The position numbers and the translations under genes were made by a program. Under the pieces are notes generated by a model. That model was not told where the DNA came from, did no database searches, and saw only the letters and a list, made by a program, of their open reading frames with translations. This document shows, piece after piece, positions 20,096 to 30,200 of a DNA stretch of 35,666 bases. The stretch is from an uncultured Mycoplasmatota bacterium (GTDB taxonomy: Bacteria > Bacillota_I > Bacilli_A > RF39 > UBA660), in assembly GCA_947303405.1 (NCBI GenBank), contig CAMYYH010000007.1, forward strand, positions 1-35,666, given 5' to 3'. The stretch's first letter is position 1. Each line of letters opens with the position of its first letter.

Positions 20096-20127
20096 TAAAA
20101 AGTAGATATAATTATTAATTATATCTA
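20096..20127 (-). terminator. Putative terminator downstream of the MIF-like gene
   Basis: Near-perfect palindrome TAGATATAATTATTAATTATATCTA (20103-20127), followed on the minus strand by CTTTTTATTT. Confidence 0.45.
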
Positions 20128-20202
20128 TGGCATTTTCTATAATATAATTCCCTTTTTTAATAATCCTTTTCTCATAAGTGATAACCTATTCTAAAAAAAG
20201 AA

Positions 20203-20544
20203 CTAAAAGTTCCTTCCATTCCATCCCCAATAACTAGTTTCAAAATAACTAACATATATCTTGTCAGGATTAATACCTAGATTATTACTAAGATTATTAG
20301 TAATACTTTCAGTCATAAGGTTATAGTGACTTGCATCACTTCTTCCATACAATTTAACTTCTACATAAGCTATATCCTCTTTATTGCCTCTAAAATATAA
20401 CTTATCAGCTTTATCCATAATATCAACCATTAGCCAATCTTCACTCTTACCTAATAGATTAATATCTTCTCCTAATTTACGCTTAATATTATCACTAATA
20501 CTTTCCTCTACATTTTTATTTGTTCTTATTTTTATATAAGGCAT
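20203..20544 (-). CDS. MIF-like tautomerase (macrophage migration inhibitory factor family)
   Basis: Start ATG at 20544 preceded by AGGAGG; protein MPYIKIRTNKN... with the tautomerase Pro2, and C-terminal LGINPDKIYVSYFETSYWGWNGRNF closely matching the MIF C-terminal pattern (RISPDRVYINYYDM..VGWNNSTF). Confidence 0.85.
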   Translation of the reverse strand: MPYIKIRTNKNVEESISDNIKRKLGEDINLLGKSEDWLMVDIMDKADKLYFRGNKEDIAYVEVKLYGRSDASHYNLMTESITNNLSNNLGINPDKIYVSYFETSYWGWNGRNF

Positions 20545-21118
20545 CCTTATTCCTCCTTTTACCCAGTATAACAATAACTATTACTAATATTCCTATAATC
20601 ATTATATAAGGATAATTATTCTCATTAAGATATACTACTTTACTATTAATATCTTTACTATTATATTGATTTATCTTATAACATACTTCTTTATCCTTAT
20701 TAAGTAATACTTCTGTACCTAGAACATATATCTTATTAGGAATATCTTCCTCAAATAATAATTCTATATTAAAACTTAATACTTTATCATATTGTTTATA
20801 ATTTCTATTTTTATTAACAACAAAACTAACTTCACTATAATTATTACTATCTTTTAAACCATCTATACTAATAGTATAATTCTTATCACTAATATCTTTT
20901 ATCCTAATAACTACATTATCATTATATACCTTGCCAATTGTATACCTAGTTAATGTTTTATCTATTATACCTTCATTTTGACTTATTATTTCCACCGGAA
21001 CTACTAATTTTTTACTACTTATATAAGCACATCTCGGTACTATACTAACTAACTTAGCACTATCAGCTAAAACTATAAATGGTATAAATAATAATATTAC
21101 TAAAATAATTTTTTTCAT
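20516..21118 (-). CDS. Secreted/membrane-anchored protein of unknown function
   Basis: Signal peptide MKKIILVILLFIPFIVLADSAKL, cohesin-like beta-rich ectodomain, C-terminal TM (YPYIMIIGILVIVIVILGKRRNK). ATG at 21118 overlaps the mutM TGA (ATGA). Confidence 0.7.
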   Translation of the reverse strand: MKKIILVILLFIPFIVLADSAKLVSIVPRCAYISSKKLVVPVEIISQNEGIIDKTLTRYTIGKVYNDNVVIRIKDISDKNYTISIDGLKDSNNYSEVSFVVNKNRNYKQYDKVLSFNIELLFEEDIPNKIYVLGTEVLLNKDKEVCYKINQYNSKDINSKVVYLNENNYPYIMIIGILVIVIVILGKRRNKDALYKNKNK

Positions 21119-21933
21119 ACTTGACACTTAGGACAATAATAAGTACTACGTCCCCCTACCTTTTCTTTCTGTATTATAGTCCCACACTTAGGACATTTTT
21201 CTCCCTCTTTAGTATGTACTTGTAAGAAATCCTGATAATTACCAGTAACACCTAAAGAAGAAGTATAACTTCTAATAGTTGTTCCTCCATACTTAATAGC
21301 TTTAGTTATTATTTCTTTAGAAGAATCCTTTATTCTTTGACATTCATCCTTACTAATATTTATACCAAACTTTAAAGGATTAATACCTGCTTTAAATAAC
21401 ACTTCATCCGCATATATATTCCCAAGACCCGCTATTATAGTCTGATCTAATAGTAGACTCTTTATAGGTATTTTCTTTGTTTTTAACTTGTCATATAAGT
21501 ATTCCTTAGATAGCTTATCATCAATTGGTTCTATTCCTTGTTTAGCAACCGATTCATACTCCTCTATTTTATCTTTCTCTACTAAACACATTCTCCCAAA
21601 CTTTCTCACATCAGCGTATCTTAAATCTATCCCATCAACAAATTCAAATATTATATGCTCATGCTTTTCAATTGGTTCTTCATGCTTTTTAACAAAGTAT
21701 TTTCCTTCCATTCTAAGATGACTACATAAATAGTAATCTCCTATACTAAACAATAACCATTTACCCCTTCTATCAATATCGTCAATCTCATTATTAATTA
21801 TTTTCTTTTTAAAATCTTCTATATCATTCTCAATAATCTTATCATAGATAATATTAACGTTTTTTATTTTTTTTCTTAGTACTTTTCTTTTTAGTACTTT
21901 TCTTACTGTTTGAACCTCGGCTATTTCCGGCAC
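21115..21933 (-). CDS. mutM: Formamidopyrimidine-DNA glycosylase
   Basis: (M)PEIAEVQTVRKVLKR N-terminal Pro-Glu catalytic motif requiring the GTG start at 21933; C-terminal CPKCGTIIQKEKVGGRSTYYCPKC zinc finger. Confidence 0.93.
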   Translation of the reverse strand: MPEIAEVQTVRKVLKRKVLRKKIKNVNIIYDKIIENDIEDFKKKIINNEIDDIDRRGKWLLFSIGDYYLCSHLRMEGKYFVKKHEEPIEKHEHIIFEFVDGIDLRYADVRKFGRMCLVEKDKIEEYESVAKQGIEPIDDKLSKEYLYDKLKTKKIPIKSLLLDQTIIAGLGNIYADEVLFKAGINPLKFGINISKDECQRIKDSSKEIITKAIKYGGTTIRSYTSSLGVTGNYQDFLQVHTKEGEKCPKCGTIIQKEKVGGRSTYYCPKCQV

Positions 21934-22756
21934 TCTTCTTCGCCCCACTTCTACTAGCATGTTTAACTAAATTAACAGTTACTAAATCCGAGTATTTTAA
22001 CAAGTAATCCTGTAAGGTTACTATAAAAGTAATTAAATCTACTTGTGCTAAACTAGGTTGAAGTTTTAAATCAACATTGATTCTTCTTATACCCCCGTTA
22101 CTAAGTATTTCTATCTTAGTAATATTCTTAACTTCTTTGCATTTATTAACTTCTTCCGTAATTTTCTGGCTTACTTTTTCTTCAACTTTATCTTCTAATT
22201 TCCTAAAACTTCTAAGTAATATTCTTAAACCATAATAAATAGTAAATAAACATATAATAACTACACCAATTCTATCAGAGTACTTAAAGAATCCCCATAA
22301 ACCTCTTAACTTAGATAGAATAATACTAGCTAACACTACTATATATAATATTAAATTAATATTGCTATTTCTACTACTTAAACCTAATAATCCCTCTTTC
22401 TTATTATAATTTCTATTAGTATTATATATTGTTACAACATATCCTAACACCAAACACAATAATAAGAATATCAAGATTAATAAACTAGGTTTAAATATCT
22501 TACTCTTAAAACTAATAAAGATTAAAGCTAAAGCCAATAAACAAACTATAAAGCTATAAAAAGCTGTACCTATCATCCTTCCTTTAGTAGTCTCTTCCTT
22601 ACAATTAATAGCTATATAAGTAGTAATAATACCAACTACATCATATAAAATAGTACATAATAAAGCCATGGAATGTCCGAATACTCCAGCAAATACTTTT
22701 AATACTATTATAATTAACTCTACTAATAAATAAGAATTATAATCTTTTTTCTTCAT
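21854..22756 (-). CDS. Cation diffusion facilitator (CDF)-like membrane protein
   Basis: Multi-TM; VFAGVFGHSMALLCTILYDVVGIITT resembles CDF TM1-TM2, followed by a CDF-like cytoplasmic domain (SNGGIRRINVDLKLQPSLAQVDLITFIVTLQDYL); Lys/Ser-rich tail. Confidence 0.55.
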   Translation of the reverse strand: MKKKDYNSYLLVELIIIVLKVFAGVFGHSMALLCTILYDVVGIITTYIAINCKEETTKGRMIGTAFYSFIVCLLALALIFISFKSKIFKPSLLILIFLLLCLVLGYVVTIYNTNRNYNKKEGLLGLSSRNSNINLILYIVVLASIILSKLRGLWGFFKYSDRIGVVIICLFTIYYGLRILLRSFRKLEDKVEEKVSQKITEEVNKCKEVKNITKIEILSNGGIRRINVDLKLQPSLAQVDLITFIVTLQDYLLKYSDLVTVNLVKHASRSGAKKSAGNSRGSNSKKSTKKKSTKKKNKKR

Positions 22757-22862
22757 AAAAAAACCTCCATAGTATATTAGTTAAACCCCTATAAGAATTA
22801 TATACTAAGCATTTTAACAAATCAATATTATTAGCTTTTTATTAGGACTTTTTTATTACAAC

Positions 22863-22894
22863 AAAAAAATTGGAAGAACTACCCTCTTCCAATT
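22863..22894 (-). terminator. Terminator behind the orphan surface-protein tail
   Basis: AATTGGAAGA-ACTACCC-TCTTCCAATT with A-run on +, i.e. T-run on the minus strand. Confidence 0.75.
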
Positions 22895-22926
22895 ATCCCT
22901 TTTAGATTGTTATTAAATTTCAAACA

Positions 22927-23010
22927 CTATTCAGCCACTATCCATGGATCTGTTTCAGAACCACTACATGAAGATATTACAGCTGATAAATTACTATAGT
23001 GTATATAACT
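22927..23010 (-). pseudogene. Orphan C-terminal remnant of the GSEADPWIVE surface-protein family
   Basis: Reverse complement reads EKDSYIHYSNLSAVISSCSGSETDPWIVAE*, matching the tails LKPSVVISSGTGSEADPWIVE (33160 gene) and SGGTGSEADPWIVE (35241 gene); no start codon or upstream gene body. Confidence 0.75.
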
Positions 23011-23019
23011 ATCTTTTTC

Positions 23020-23055
23020 AAAAAAAAACAAAAACTAAGTATTAATTACTTAGTT
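23020..23055 (-). terminator. Terminator of polA overlapping its stop codon
   Basis: AACTAAGTA-TTAAT-TACTTAGTT with adjacent A-run on + (T-run on −). Confidence 0.6.
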
Positions 23056-25640
23056 TCATACCAATTAGTTCCATAATCTAAAGAAACCTTAAATGGTACA
23101 TCTATTTTAACACAATTCTCCATGGTTTCTCTAACTATTTTTTCTAAACTATCCTTTTCTTCTTTAACACAATCAAATATTAATTCATCATGTACTTGTA
23201 ATAGCATCTTACTTTTTAAATTATTACTTTTCATTTTCTTATATATCTCTACCATAGCTATCTTCATTATATCAGCACTAGTTCCTTGTATAGGTGTATT
23301 TAGAGCTATTCTTTCTCCTGATTGTCTTATCATAAAATTCTTGTTTTGTAATTCTTCAATTACTCTCTTACGACCAAACATTGTCTTAACATATCCATTT
23401 TCATACGCTTCTTTAACTATATTATCCATATAACTCTTAACACCAGGATATAATTCATAATACTTATCAATAAACTCTTTAGCTTCCTTAGCACTTATTT
23501 CTAGGTTTTCTCCCAAACCAAAACCAGATATTCCATATATAATACCAAATATTACTGCTTTTGCAGTCTTTCTCATATATGGAGTAACCTCTTCTAAAGA
23601 TATCCCGTTTATATCAGCAGCTACTCTAGTATGTATATCCTCATTATTAATAAATGCTTGTTGTAATGTTTTATCCCCACTTATATGAGCCATAACTCTT
23701 AATTCCATTTGAGAATAATCACTACTTAAGAACATATCATATACCGGTAAGAAAGCTTTTCTTATTTTCTTTCCCTCTTCATCTCTACTAGGTATATTTT
23801 GTAAATTAGGCTCAACAGAAGATAACCTACCTGTTCTAGTAAGATTTTGCTTATAAATAGTATGTATCTTACCATCTTCTTTTATATAATTAGCTAAACC
23901 TTCTACATAAGTACTCTTTATCTTAGTTAATCCTCTATATTCCAATATCATACTAGCTATCGGATAATTATATAGCTTATTTAATATACTAACATCAGTC
24001 TTATATCCCGTCTTAGTTTTCTTAGCAAATGGAAGATTCAACTTTTCAAATAAGATAACTCCTAATTGTTTAGGACTAGATATATTAAACTCTTCTCCAG
24101 CTTCTTTATATATATCACTTTCTAATTCTTTAATCTTTGTATTTAACGCTTCTTCTTGTTTTAATAATATATCTTTATCTACTTTAATACCTGTATATTC
24201 CATAGAAGCTAGAACCTCTATTAATGGCATTTCTATATCATAATATAACTTGCTCATATCTTCTTTTTCTAATTGTTCTACATACTTACTATTATTATCA
24301 TATATAAACCTACTCTTTAATACTATCGTATCTTTCTTAAATCCCTCTTTTAAACTTTGTACAAAGAAATTAACCTCAGTTCCATCATTATTCATTAGAT
24401 AAGCAATATCGTCTTTTAAATTAATATTAAGTAAATAAGTAGATATCATTATATCATCTTTAACACTTAGTTCTAAGCCTTCTTTTCTAAGTAAACAATA
24501 ATTCTTCTTTTGATCAAAAGTATATATTTCTCTACCCTTTATATATTCAATAACGCTCTCTAAAACATCATTATTTACATAATAATTATTTTTACTATCA
24601 CTAATAGAAGTACCAACTATATTTCCATTATGATAATTTTCATCATCACATTCTATATAGATACTTATTTTATCTTCTAACTTATCTAAATCCCTAATAT
24701 CTTTTACATTAACATACTTAATAGCGTTATCAACTGGTTTACTTCCCATAACATTCCTCTTTATATAAGAATAGAATTCTAAATCTTCATATATCTTATT
24801 TAGCTTTATTAAATCTGGACCAATATAAAAACAATCTTCTAAATTAGCATCAAGAGGTACTTCTCTAAATATAGTAGCTATCTCCTTCGATTGAAAAGCC
24901 TCTTCCTTACTATCTATTAATTTATCTTTGGTCTTACCCTTAATCTCATCTATATGTTCATAAATACTTTCTAATGATTCATACTCTGTTAATAGTTTTA
25001 AAGCCCCTTTATCGCCTATACCTTTAACTCCCGGTATATTATCGGAAGAATCCCCAGCAATTGCTTTATAATCAATAACTCTTATAGGTTCAATACCCCA
25101 ATCTTCTTTAAAACTCTTTGGATTATATCTAATAAACTCATTTTTTTGTTTTAATAACTTAATATCAACTTCATTACTCAACAATTGTAATAAATCTTTA
25201 TCAGAAGAAATAATAGTTCCATTATATTCCGGATTATCATCACACATTTTAGCAAAAGTACCAATAATATCATCTGCTTCATATGGAGCAAGTTCAAAAT
25301 ATTTAATACCCCAAGCGTCTAAGATATCTCTAGCAATAGGCATCTGTGCCTTTAATTCATCTGGAGTAGCACTTCTACCTTCCTTATAAAAATCATACTT
25401 TTCCTTACGAAAATTCTTTCCTATATCAAAAGCAACCATAATATACTCTGGTTTTTCTTCACTAATTATCTTATTCATCATACCAACGAAACCATATAAT
25501 GCATTTGTAGGAAACCCTTTACTATTCTTCATTACATTGCCAGTATAAGCTGTCGCATAATAACTTCTAAACATCAAATTATTACCATCTACAAGAATTA
25601 TCTTTTTCAATATAATCACCCACTTATAATATTTTAACAT
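23046..25640 (-). CDS. polA: DNA polymerase I
   Basis: 5'-3' exonuclease domain (KKIILVDGNNLMFRSYYA..), polymerase motifs DYSQMELRVMAHISGD, RKTAKAVIFGIIYGISGFGL, LLQVHDELIFDC. The true start is probably TTG at ~25607. Confidence 0.97.
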   Translation of the reverse strand: MLKYYKWVIILKKIILVDGNNLMFRSYYATAYTGNVMKNSKGFPTNALYGFVGMMNKIISEEKPEYIMVAFDIGKNFRKEKYDFYKEGRSATPDELKAQMPIARDILDAWGIKYFELAPYEADDIIGTFAKMCDDNPEYNGTIISSDKDLLQLLSNEVDIKLLKQKNEFIRYNPKSFKEDWGIEPIRVIDYKAIAGDSSDNIPGVKGIGDKGALKLLTEYESLESIYEHIDEIKGKTKDKLIDSKEEAFQSKEIATIFREVPLDANLEDCFYIGPDLIKLNKIYEDLEFYSYIKRNVMGSKPVDNAIKYVNVKDIRDLDKLEDKISIYIECDDENYHNGNIVGTSISDSKNNYYVNNDVLESVIEYIKGREIYTFDQKKNYCLLRKEGLELSVKDDIMISTYLLNINLKDDIAYLMNNDGTEVNFFVQSLKEGFKKDTIVLKSRFIYDNNSKYVEQLEKEDMSKLYYDIEMPLIEVLASMEYTGIKVDKDILLKQEEALNTKIKELESDIYKEAGEEFNISSPKQLGVILFEKLNLPFAKKTKTGYKTDVSILNKLYNYPIASMILEYRGLTKIKSTYVEGLANYIKEDGKIHTIYKQNLTRTGRLSSVEPNLQNIPSRDEEGKKIRKAFLPVYDMFLSSDYSQMELRVMAHISGDKTLQQAFINNEDIHTRVAADINGISLEEVTPYMRKTAKAVIFGIIYGISGFGLGENLEISAKEAKEFIDKYYELYPGVKSYMDNIVKEAYENGYVKTMFGRKRVIEELQNKNFMIRQSGERIALNTPIQGTSADIMKIAMVEIYKKMKSNNLKSKMLLQVHDELIFDCVKEEKDSLEKIVRETMENCVKIDVPFKVSLDYGTNWYETK

Positions 25641-25676
25641 TAAAAAATAGGTATTTCTACCTATTCACTTTATTTT

Positions 25677-26363
25677 TTATAACATATCAACTATTATTAA
25701 AATAATAGATATAGCTATAAAAGTTATTAATATAGGAATACTCTTTTTACTAATGTATATTCTTGGTATCTTTCTATTAATCAAATCATTTTTATCCTTA
25801 CCAGATTCTATATATTTTACACCAAATCCTTTATATTTACTTAAATCCCTTTCACTAACAAAATAACATCCTACTAAATTATCATAATCAATATACTTAA
25901 TGTCATTAGGCAACTTAAGTATAAACATAAACATTATTATGTCTCCTGCTGCCCCAGCTAAATTAACTATAGCAAGAAGACATAACATATCTACTTTAAA
26001 TATTAAGCCTATCATCCCCACTAAACCAGTTAATACTATAAATGGTAAAGCCAAAGATACTAGGATAGCCTCCTTACTAATACGTTCTTGACACATCGCA
26101 TAAAATACACTTTTTTCTAACATACATCCATACTTAATATTTCTCTTATTCTTAGCGTATAAAGAATACCCAATCCCATGAAATATCTCATGTAATAAAA
26201 AGTATAACAACATAAACAATAAAGAAAAACCAGCATAATCTATAGAAATACTCTTCCTATAAAAAGCATATAAAATAAATACTCCAACCATTAAAACTAA
26301 AGCAAAAATATTAGCAACAACTATGTCTAATTCAAACTTATAATACTTTCTCATACATATCAC
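25677..26363 (-). CDS. DUF3267-type putative zincin membrane metalloprotease
   Basis: LLHEIFHGIGYSLYAK HExxH motif within a TM segment, several TMs. Confidence 0.7.
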   Translation of the reverse strand: MICMRKYYKFELDIVVANIFALVLMVGVFILYAFYRKSISIDYAGFSLLFMLLYFLLHEIFHGIGYSLYAKNKRNIKYGCMLEKSVFYAMCQERISKEAILVSLALPFIVLTGLVGMIGLIFKVDMLCLLAIVNLAGAAGDIIMFMFILKLPNDIKYIDYDNLVGCYFVSERDLSKYKGFGVKYIESGKDKNDLINRKIPRIYISKKSIPILITFIAISIILIIVDML

Positions 26364-26456
26364 ACCTACTATAATAAATATATCATAATATAATAAAAAT
26401 AAGTAGATTATTTTTCTAGATTATGCTATTATTTAAAATAGAAGAGGTGTTAAAAA

Positions 26457-27242
26457 ATGGAAAAGAAAGGGATAAAATTTTTAGTATTAATTGCATTATT
26501 AGCAATAATAGGTGGAGGAATCTATTTCCTAGTTACTAAAAAGAATAGTGGTAAATTAACTAGTGAAGAAAAAGCAGCCCAAACAGTTAGCTTAAAATAC
26601 TTTTTCACCCTAGGAGAAGGATATGATTCCAAATTTAATGGAACAGACTTTTTATATAGAGGCGAGTCGTTTACTAAAGATGATTTAAATAAAGGAATCA
26701 TTTTAACAGCCGCATTCAATTATATAAGTGATCCCACTAATAAAATAGATAATACTATCGAACCAAGCCTATATGCTGCTGTAGAAGATAATTATAATAT
26801 AGAAGATGCTATCATAGTAAAAGCAGAAAATGTAAGAAAAGCTATTAAAACTCTATTCGACATTGAATTCGAAGATGGTAACTATGATTATGAAAAGTAT
26901 AAATATATTTATAAGTATGATTTTAATAATGATGTTTATGTAAGAACAGAAAGAACTAACACTGCCGAAGATAATTACTATGTATTAAAGAAAGTATTAT
27001 CTACTAAAAAAGATAATCAAAAGATAATTACAAAAGTAGCTGTAATTTACGCTAAAAAAGATAATAAAAAATATATATTCTATGCAGATTCTACAGAAGC
27101 TGTTCAAGTAGCTGAAAAAGATAGTATCGATATAGAAAAACTAAGTGATGAAGAAATAGAAAAATTCAAAAAATATGAAATAACTGTAACTAAGAAAGAT
27201 GGCAGTTACTTATATGAAAGTACTAAAGTGGTTAAAGACTAA
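26457..27242 (+). CDS. Hypothetical membrane-anchored extracellular protein
   Basis: N-terminal TM (GIKFLVLIALLAIIGGGIYFLV), hydrophilic ectodomain; RBS GAGGTG upstream and a terminator at the 3' end. No family recognised. Confidence 0.75.
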   Translation: MEKKGIKFLVLIALLAIIGGGIYFLVTKKNSGKLTSEEKAAQTVSLKYFFTLGEGYDSKFNGTDFLYRGESFTKDDLNKGIILTAAFNYISDPTNKIDNTIEPSLYAAVEDNYNIEDAIIVKAENVRKAIKTLFDIEFEDGNYDYEKYKYIYKYDFNNDVYVRTERTNTAEDNYYVLKKVLSTKKDNQKIITKVAVIYAKKDNKKYIFYADSTEAVQVAEKDSIDIEKLSDEEIEKFKKYEITVTKKDGSYLYESTKVVKD

Positions 27243-27253
27243 CCACTTTTTTT
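27225..27253 (+). terminator. Rho-independent terminator overlapping the preceding CDS end
   Basis: AAAGTGGTTA-AAGAC-TAACCACTTT followed by TTTT; the stop codon is inside the hairpin. Confidence 0.8.
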
Positions 27254-27270
27254 ATACAAAAAATAATCAG

Positions 27271-30200
27271 TTAAAACAAACTTAACTGATTACTTTCTGG
27301 TAAATTATCTAAACAACCTAGTTCTTTCAATTTATCCATCGCACTTTGGTTAACTTTACCTCTAGATCTTAAATCTTCCTGTGATATAAATGGTCCAGCC
27401 TCTCTTGCTTTAACAATTGCTAAAGCAACATTTTCTCCCAAACCATCTAAAGCTCTAAATGGAATAATTAATCCTTTTTCATCATCCGTAATAACAAACT
27501 TTTTGCCATCACTCTTATCAACATCTATATTTTTAAAATAGAAACCACGACAACACATCTCTAAACATAACAATAAAGTATCTCTTGTATCGGAATCTTT
27601 ATTAGATGCACTATTTCCTTTTTCATCTATCTCATCTATTTTAGCTTTAATAGCTTCTTTACCACCTATCATAGAAGCTATATCAAATTGATCCCTTCTT
27701 ATTGATAGATAGGCGCAATAATATAGTATTGGATAGTGTACCTTAAACCAAGCTATACGAAAGGCCGAAGTAACGTAAGCTGTAGCATGGGCTTTAGGGA
27801 ACATGTATTTAATTTTATAACATGACTCTATATACCATTCAGGTATATTAGATTCTCTCATAGTCTTAGCAAAATCAGCCCAGGCTGTCGGATCTTTACT
27901 AGGTTTACCTTTTCTAACAAACTCCATTATTTTAAATGCTTTAGCCGGATTCATTCCCCATTGAATTAGATTAACCATAATATCATCACGACAACCTATT
28001 ACATTTTTAAATGGTACCTGAATAACTCCTTCAGCATTAGGAGTACACAAGTCTCTAGCATTTCCTAACCATACGTCAGTACCATGTGACAATCCTGATA
28101 TCTTAATTAACTCTGCAAAAGTCGTTGGTTTAGTCTCTTCTAGCATTCCTAATAGGAATGACGTTCCAAACTCTGGTACTCCTAAAGTCCCAGTAGGGCA
28201 ATACTTTCTTCCATTCTTATCAGTTAATCCTCTAAGTTCATAACGATCTACCCCAAGTATTTCTGGACCAGTAAATATTTTCATCGTATCGGGATCCCCT
28301 AAATCAATCTTCGTTACATCAAATACTTCCCCATTAGTAATATACTTAGTAGCTAACTCTTGTAACATTCTAAGTACGGTAGGATCATCGTGTCCAAGTA
28401 TATCTAGTTTTAATAAATCCGCATCTATTGCGTGATAATCAAAGTGTGTCGTACGCCAAGCACTTGTCGGATCATCAGCCGGATACTGAAATGGTGTAAA
28501 ATCCCATATATCTTTATAACCAGGAACAACAACTATTCCTCCTGGATGTTGTCCGGTAGTTCTTTTAACTCCAGTACACCCAACTGATTGTCTTTCAACC
28601 TCTGGTATCCTCATATAAGATTTAATAATACCTTTTTTCTTTAATTCATCTTTACCTGTAATAGGCAATCCATAACTATCTGCTTCTACCTTTAACTTAT
28701 CATATAATCTTTCTTCATAATAACCTTGAACATATCCATATGCCGTTTTATCAGCAACTGTACCGATAGTTCCCGCTCTATATACATTATCAGTCCCAAA
28801 TAGTACTTTCGTATATTCATGAGCTGATGACTGGTTATCTCCCGAGAAATTCAAGTCGATATCTGGAACTTTCTCTCCAGCAAATCCTAAGAATGTTGCA
28901 AACGGCATATCATTCCCTTGGTGAATCATTATCGCCCCACACTTAGGACATTTCTTCTCTGGTAAATCAAATCCTGAAGGATAGTTTTCTGAATAAGGAA
29001 CTCCATCTTCATCATTAAACTCACTATGTTGACAATCTGGACAATAGTAATGTGCTGGTAAACCATTACACTCTGTAATCCCCATCATTGAAGCAACAAA
29101 CGATGACCCAACCGAACCACGACTACCAACTAAATATCCATCATCATTAGAGTGTTTAACTAATTTTTGGGCAATTAAGTAAATAACGTCAAATCCTCCA
29201 CCAATAATACCAGTTAATTGATCCTTAGCTTTTTGTGTAGCTGCTTCATCACTTAACTCCTCATCAGTATTTCTTAATACTTGAGCTTTCTTTAACGCAA
29301 CAACTCCATCATATCCACTCATTATTACCTCATGTAACTTCGGAGTAAATACTTCTTTAATGTCGTCATCTGTCATCTCAGGATTATCTATCTTTATTTG
29401 TTCCTTTACTAAATCAGTTATCTTATCTCCATAAAATTCCTGAGCTATCCTAACTTCTATATTAGGAGGTAAAGGATCCCCATACATACTATGAGCCTTA
29501 TCAAATACTAAGTCCCGACATGTTTCTTGAGAATGTTCAATAATAGGCGAATAAGGTTTATCCGGATATACTACTACTTCTATCTCTTCTAACATATCTA
29601 TTATTTTATTTGGATTAGTCACTACTACTTCTTTAATTAATTCCTTATCCTCTAAGAATTCAAACTCATTCATCATCTCTTTAGTAGTTCTAAAAAATTG
29701 ATTAGGTATATGACCTTGTATAACATTATCACTATCATTATAGTAACCATTTAGTTCATATATCCCATCACTTTCTTTTAAAATACCTGCCACCAATAGT
29801 TTTCTTAAAGTACTAGATACCATCTTTAACTTTTCATTTTCTCCATCTTTACCTTTAAATATATCTTCTTTTTCATTCTTCTTATTAACATTATATATAT
29901 TAGCTATATTTAAAGCTGTAATAGGTATTAATTTAATCTTCGTTAATACATAAATATACTTCAATACTTTTACTTCTATATCACTTAAAATATTCCCCAT
30001 TCCTTCGGCATTACTAATAACTTTTTTGATATTATCTTCATTATTATTCTTTTTACTCTTACCATTTAAATATTTAGCTAAAGGATGTCTACCTTTACCA
30101 GGAACATTTTGATTAACTATTATCTCTCTATAAACCAAATCATCTCTATTAATATTATGAACATCTCCAGTAGCAACAATTATCTTATTAGCTTTTTTAG

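Noticed and set aside
20011-20202. AT-rich intergenic palindrome and TATATCTGT repeats considered as a small RNA or operator
   Set aside because: Best explained as a weak terminator plus promoter-rich AT sequence; no further structural support.
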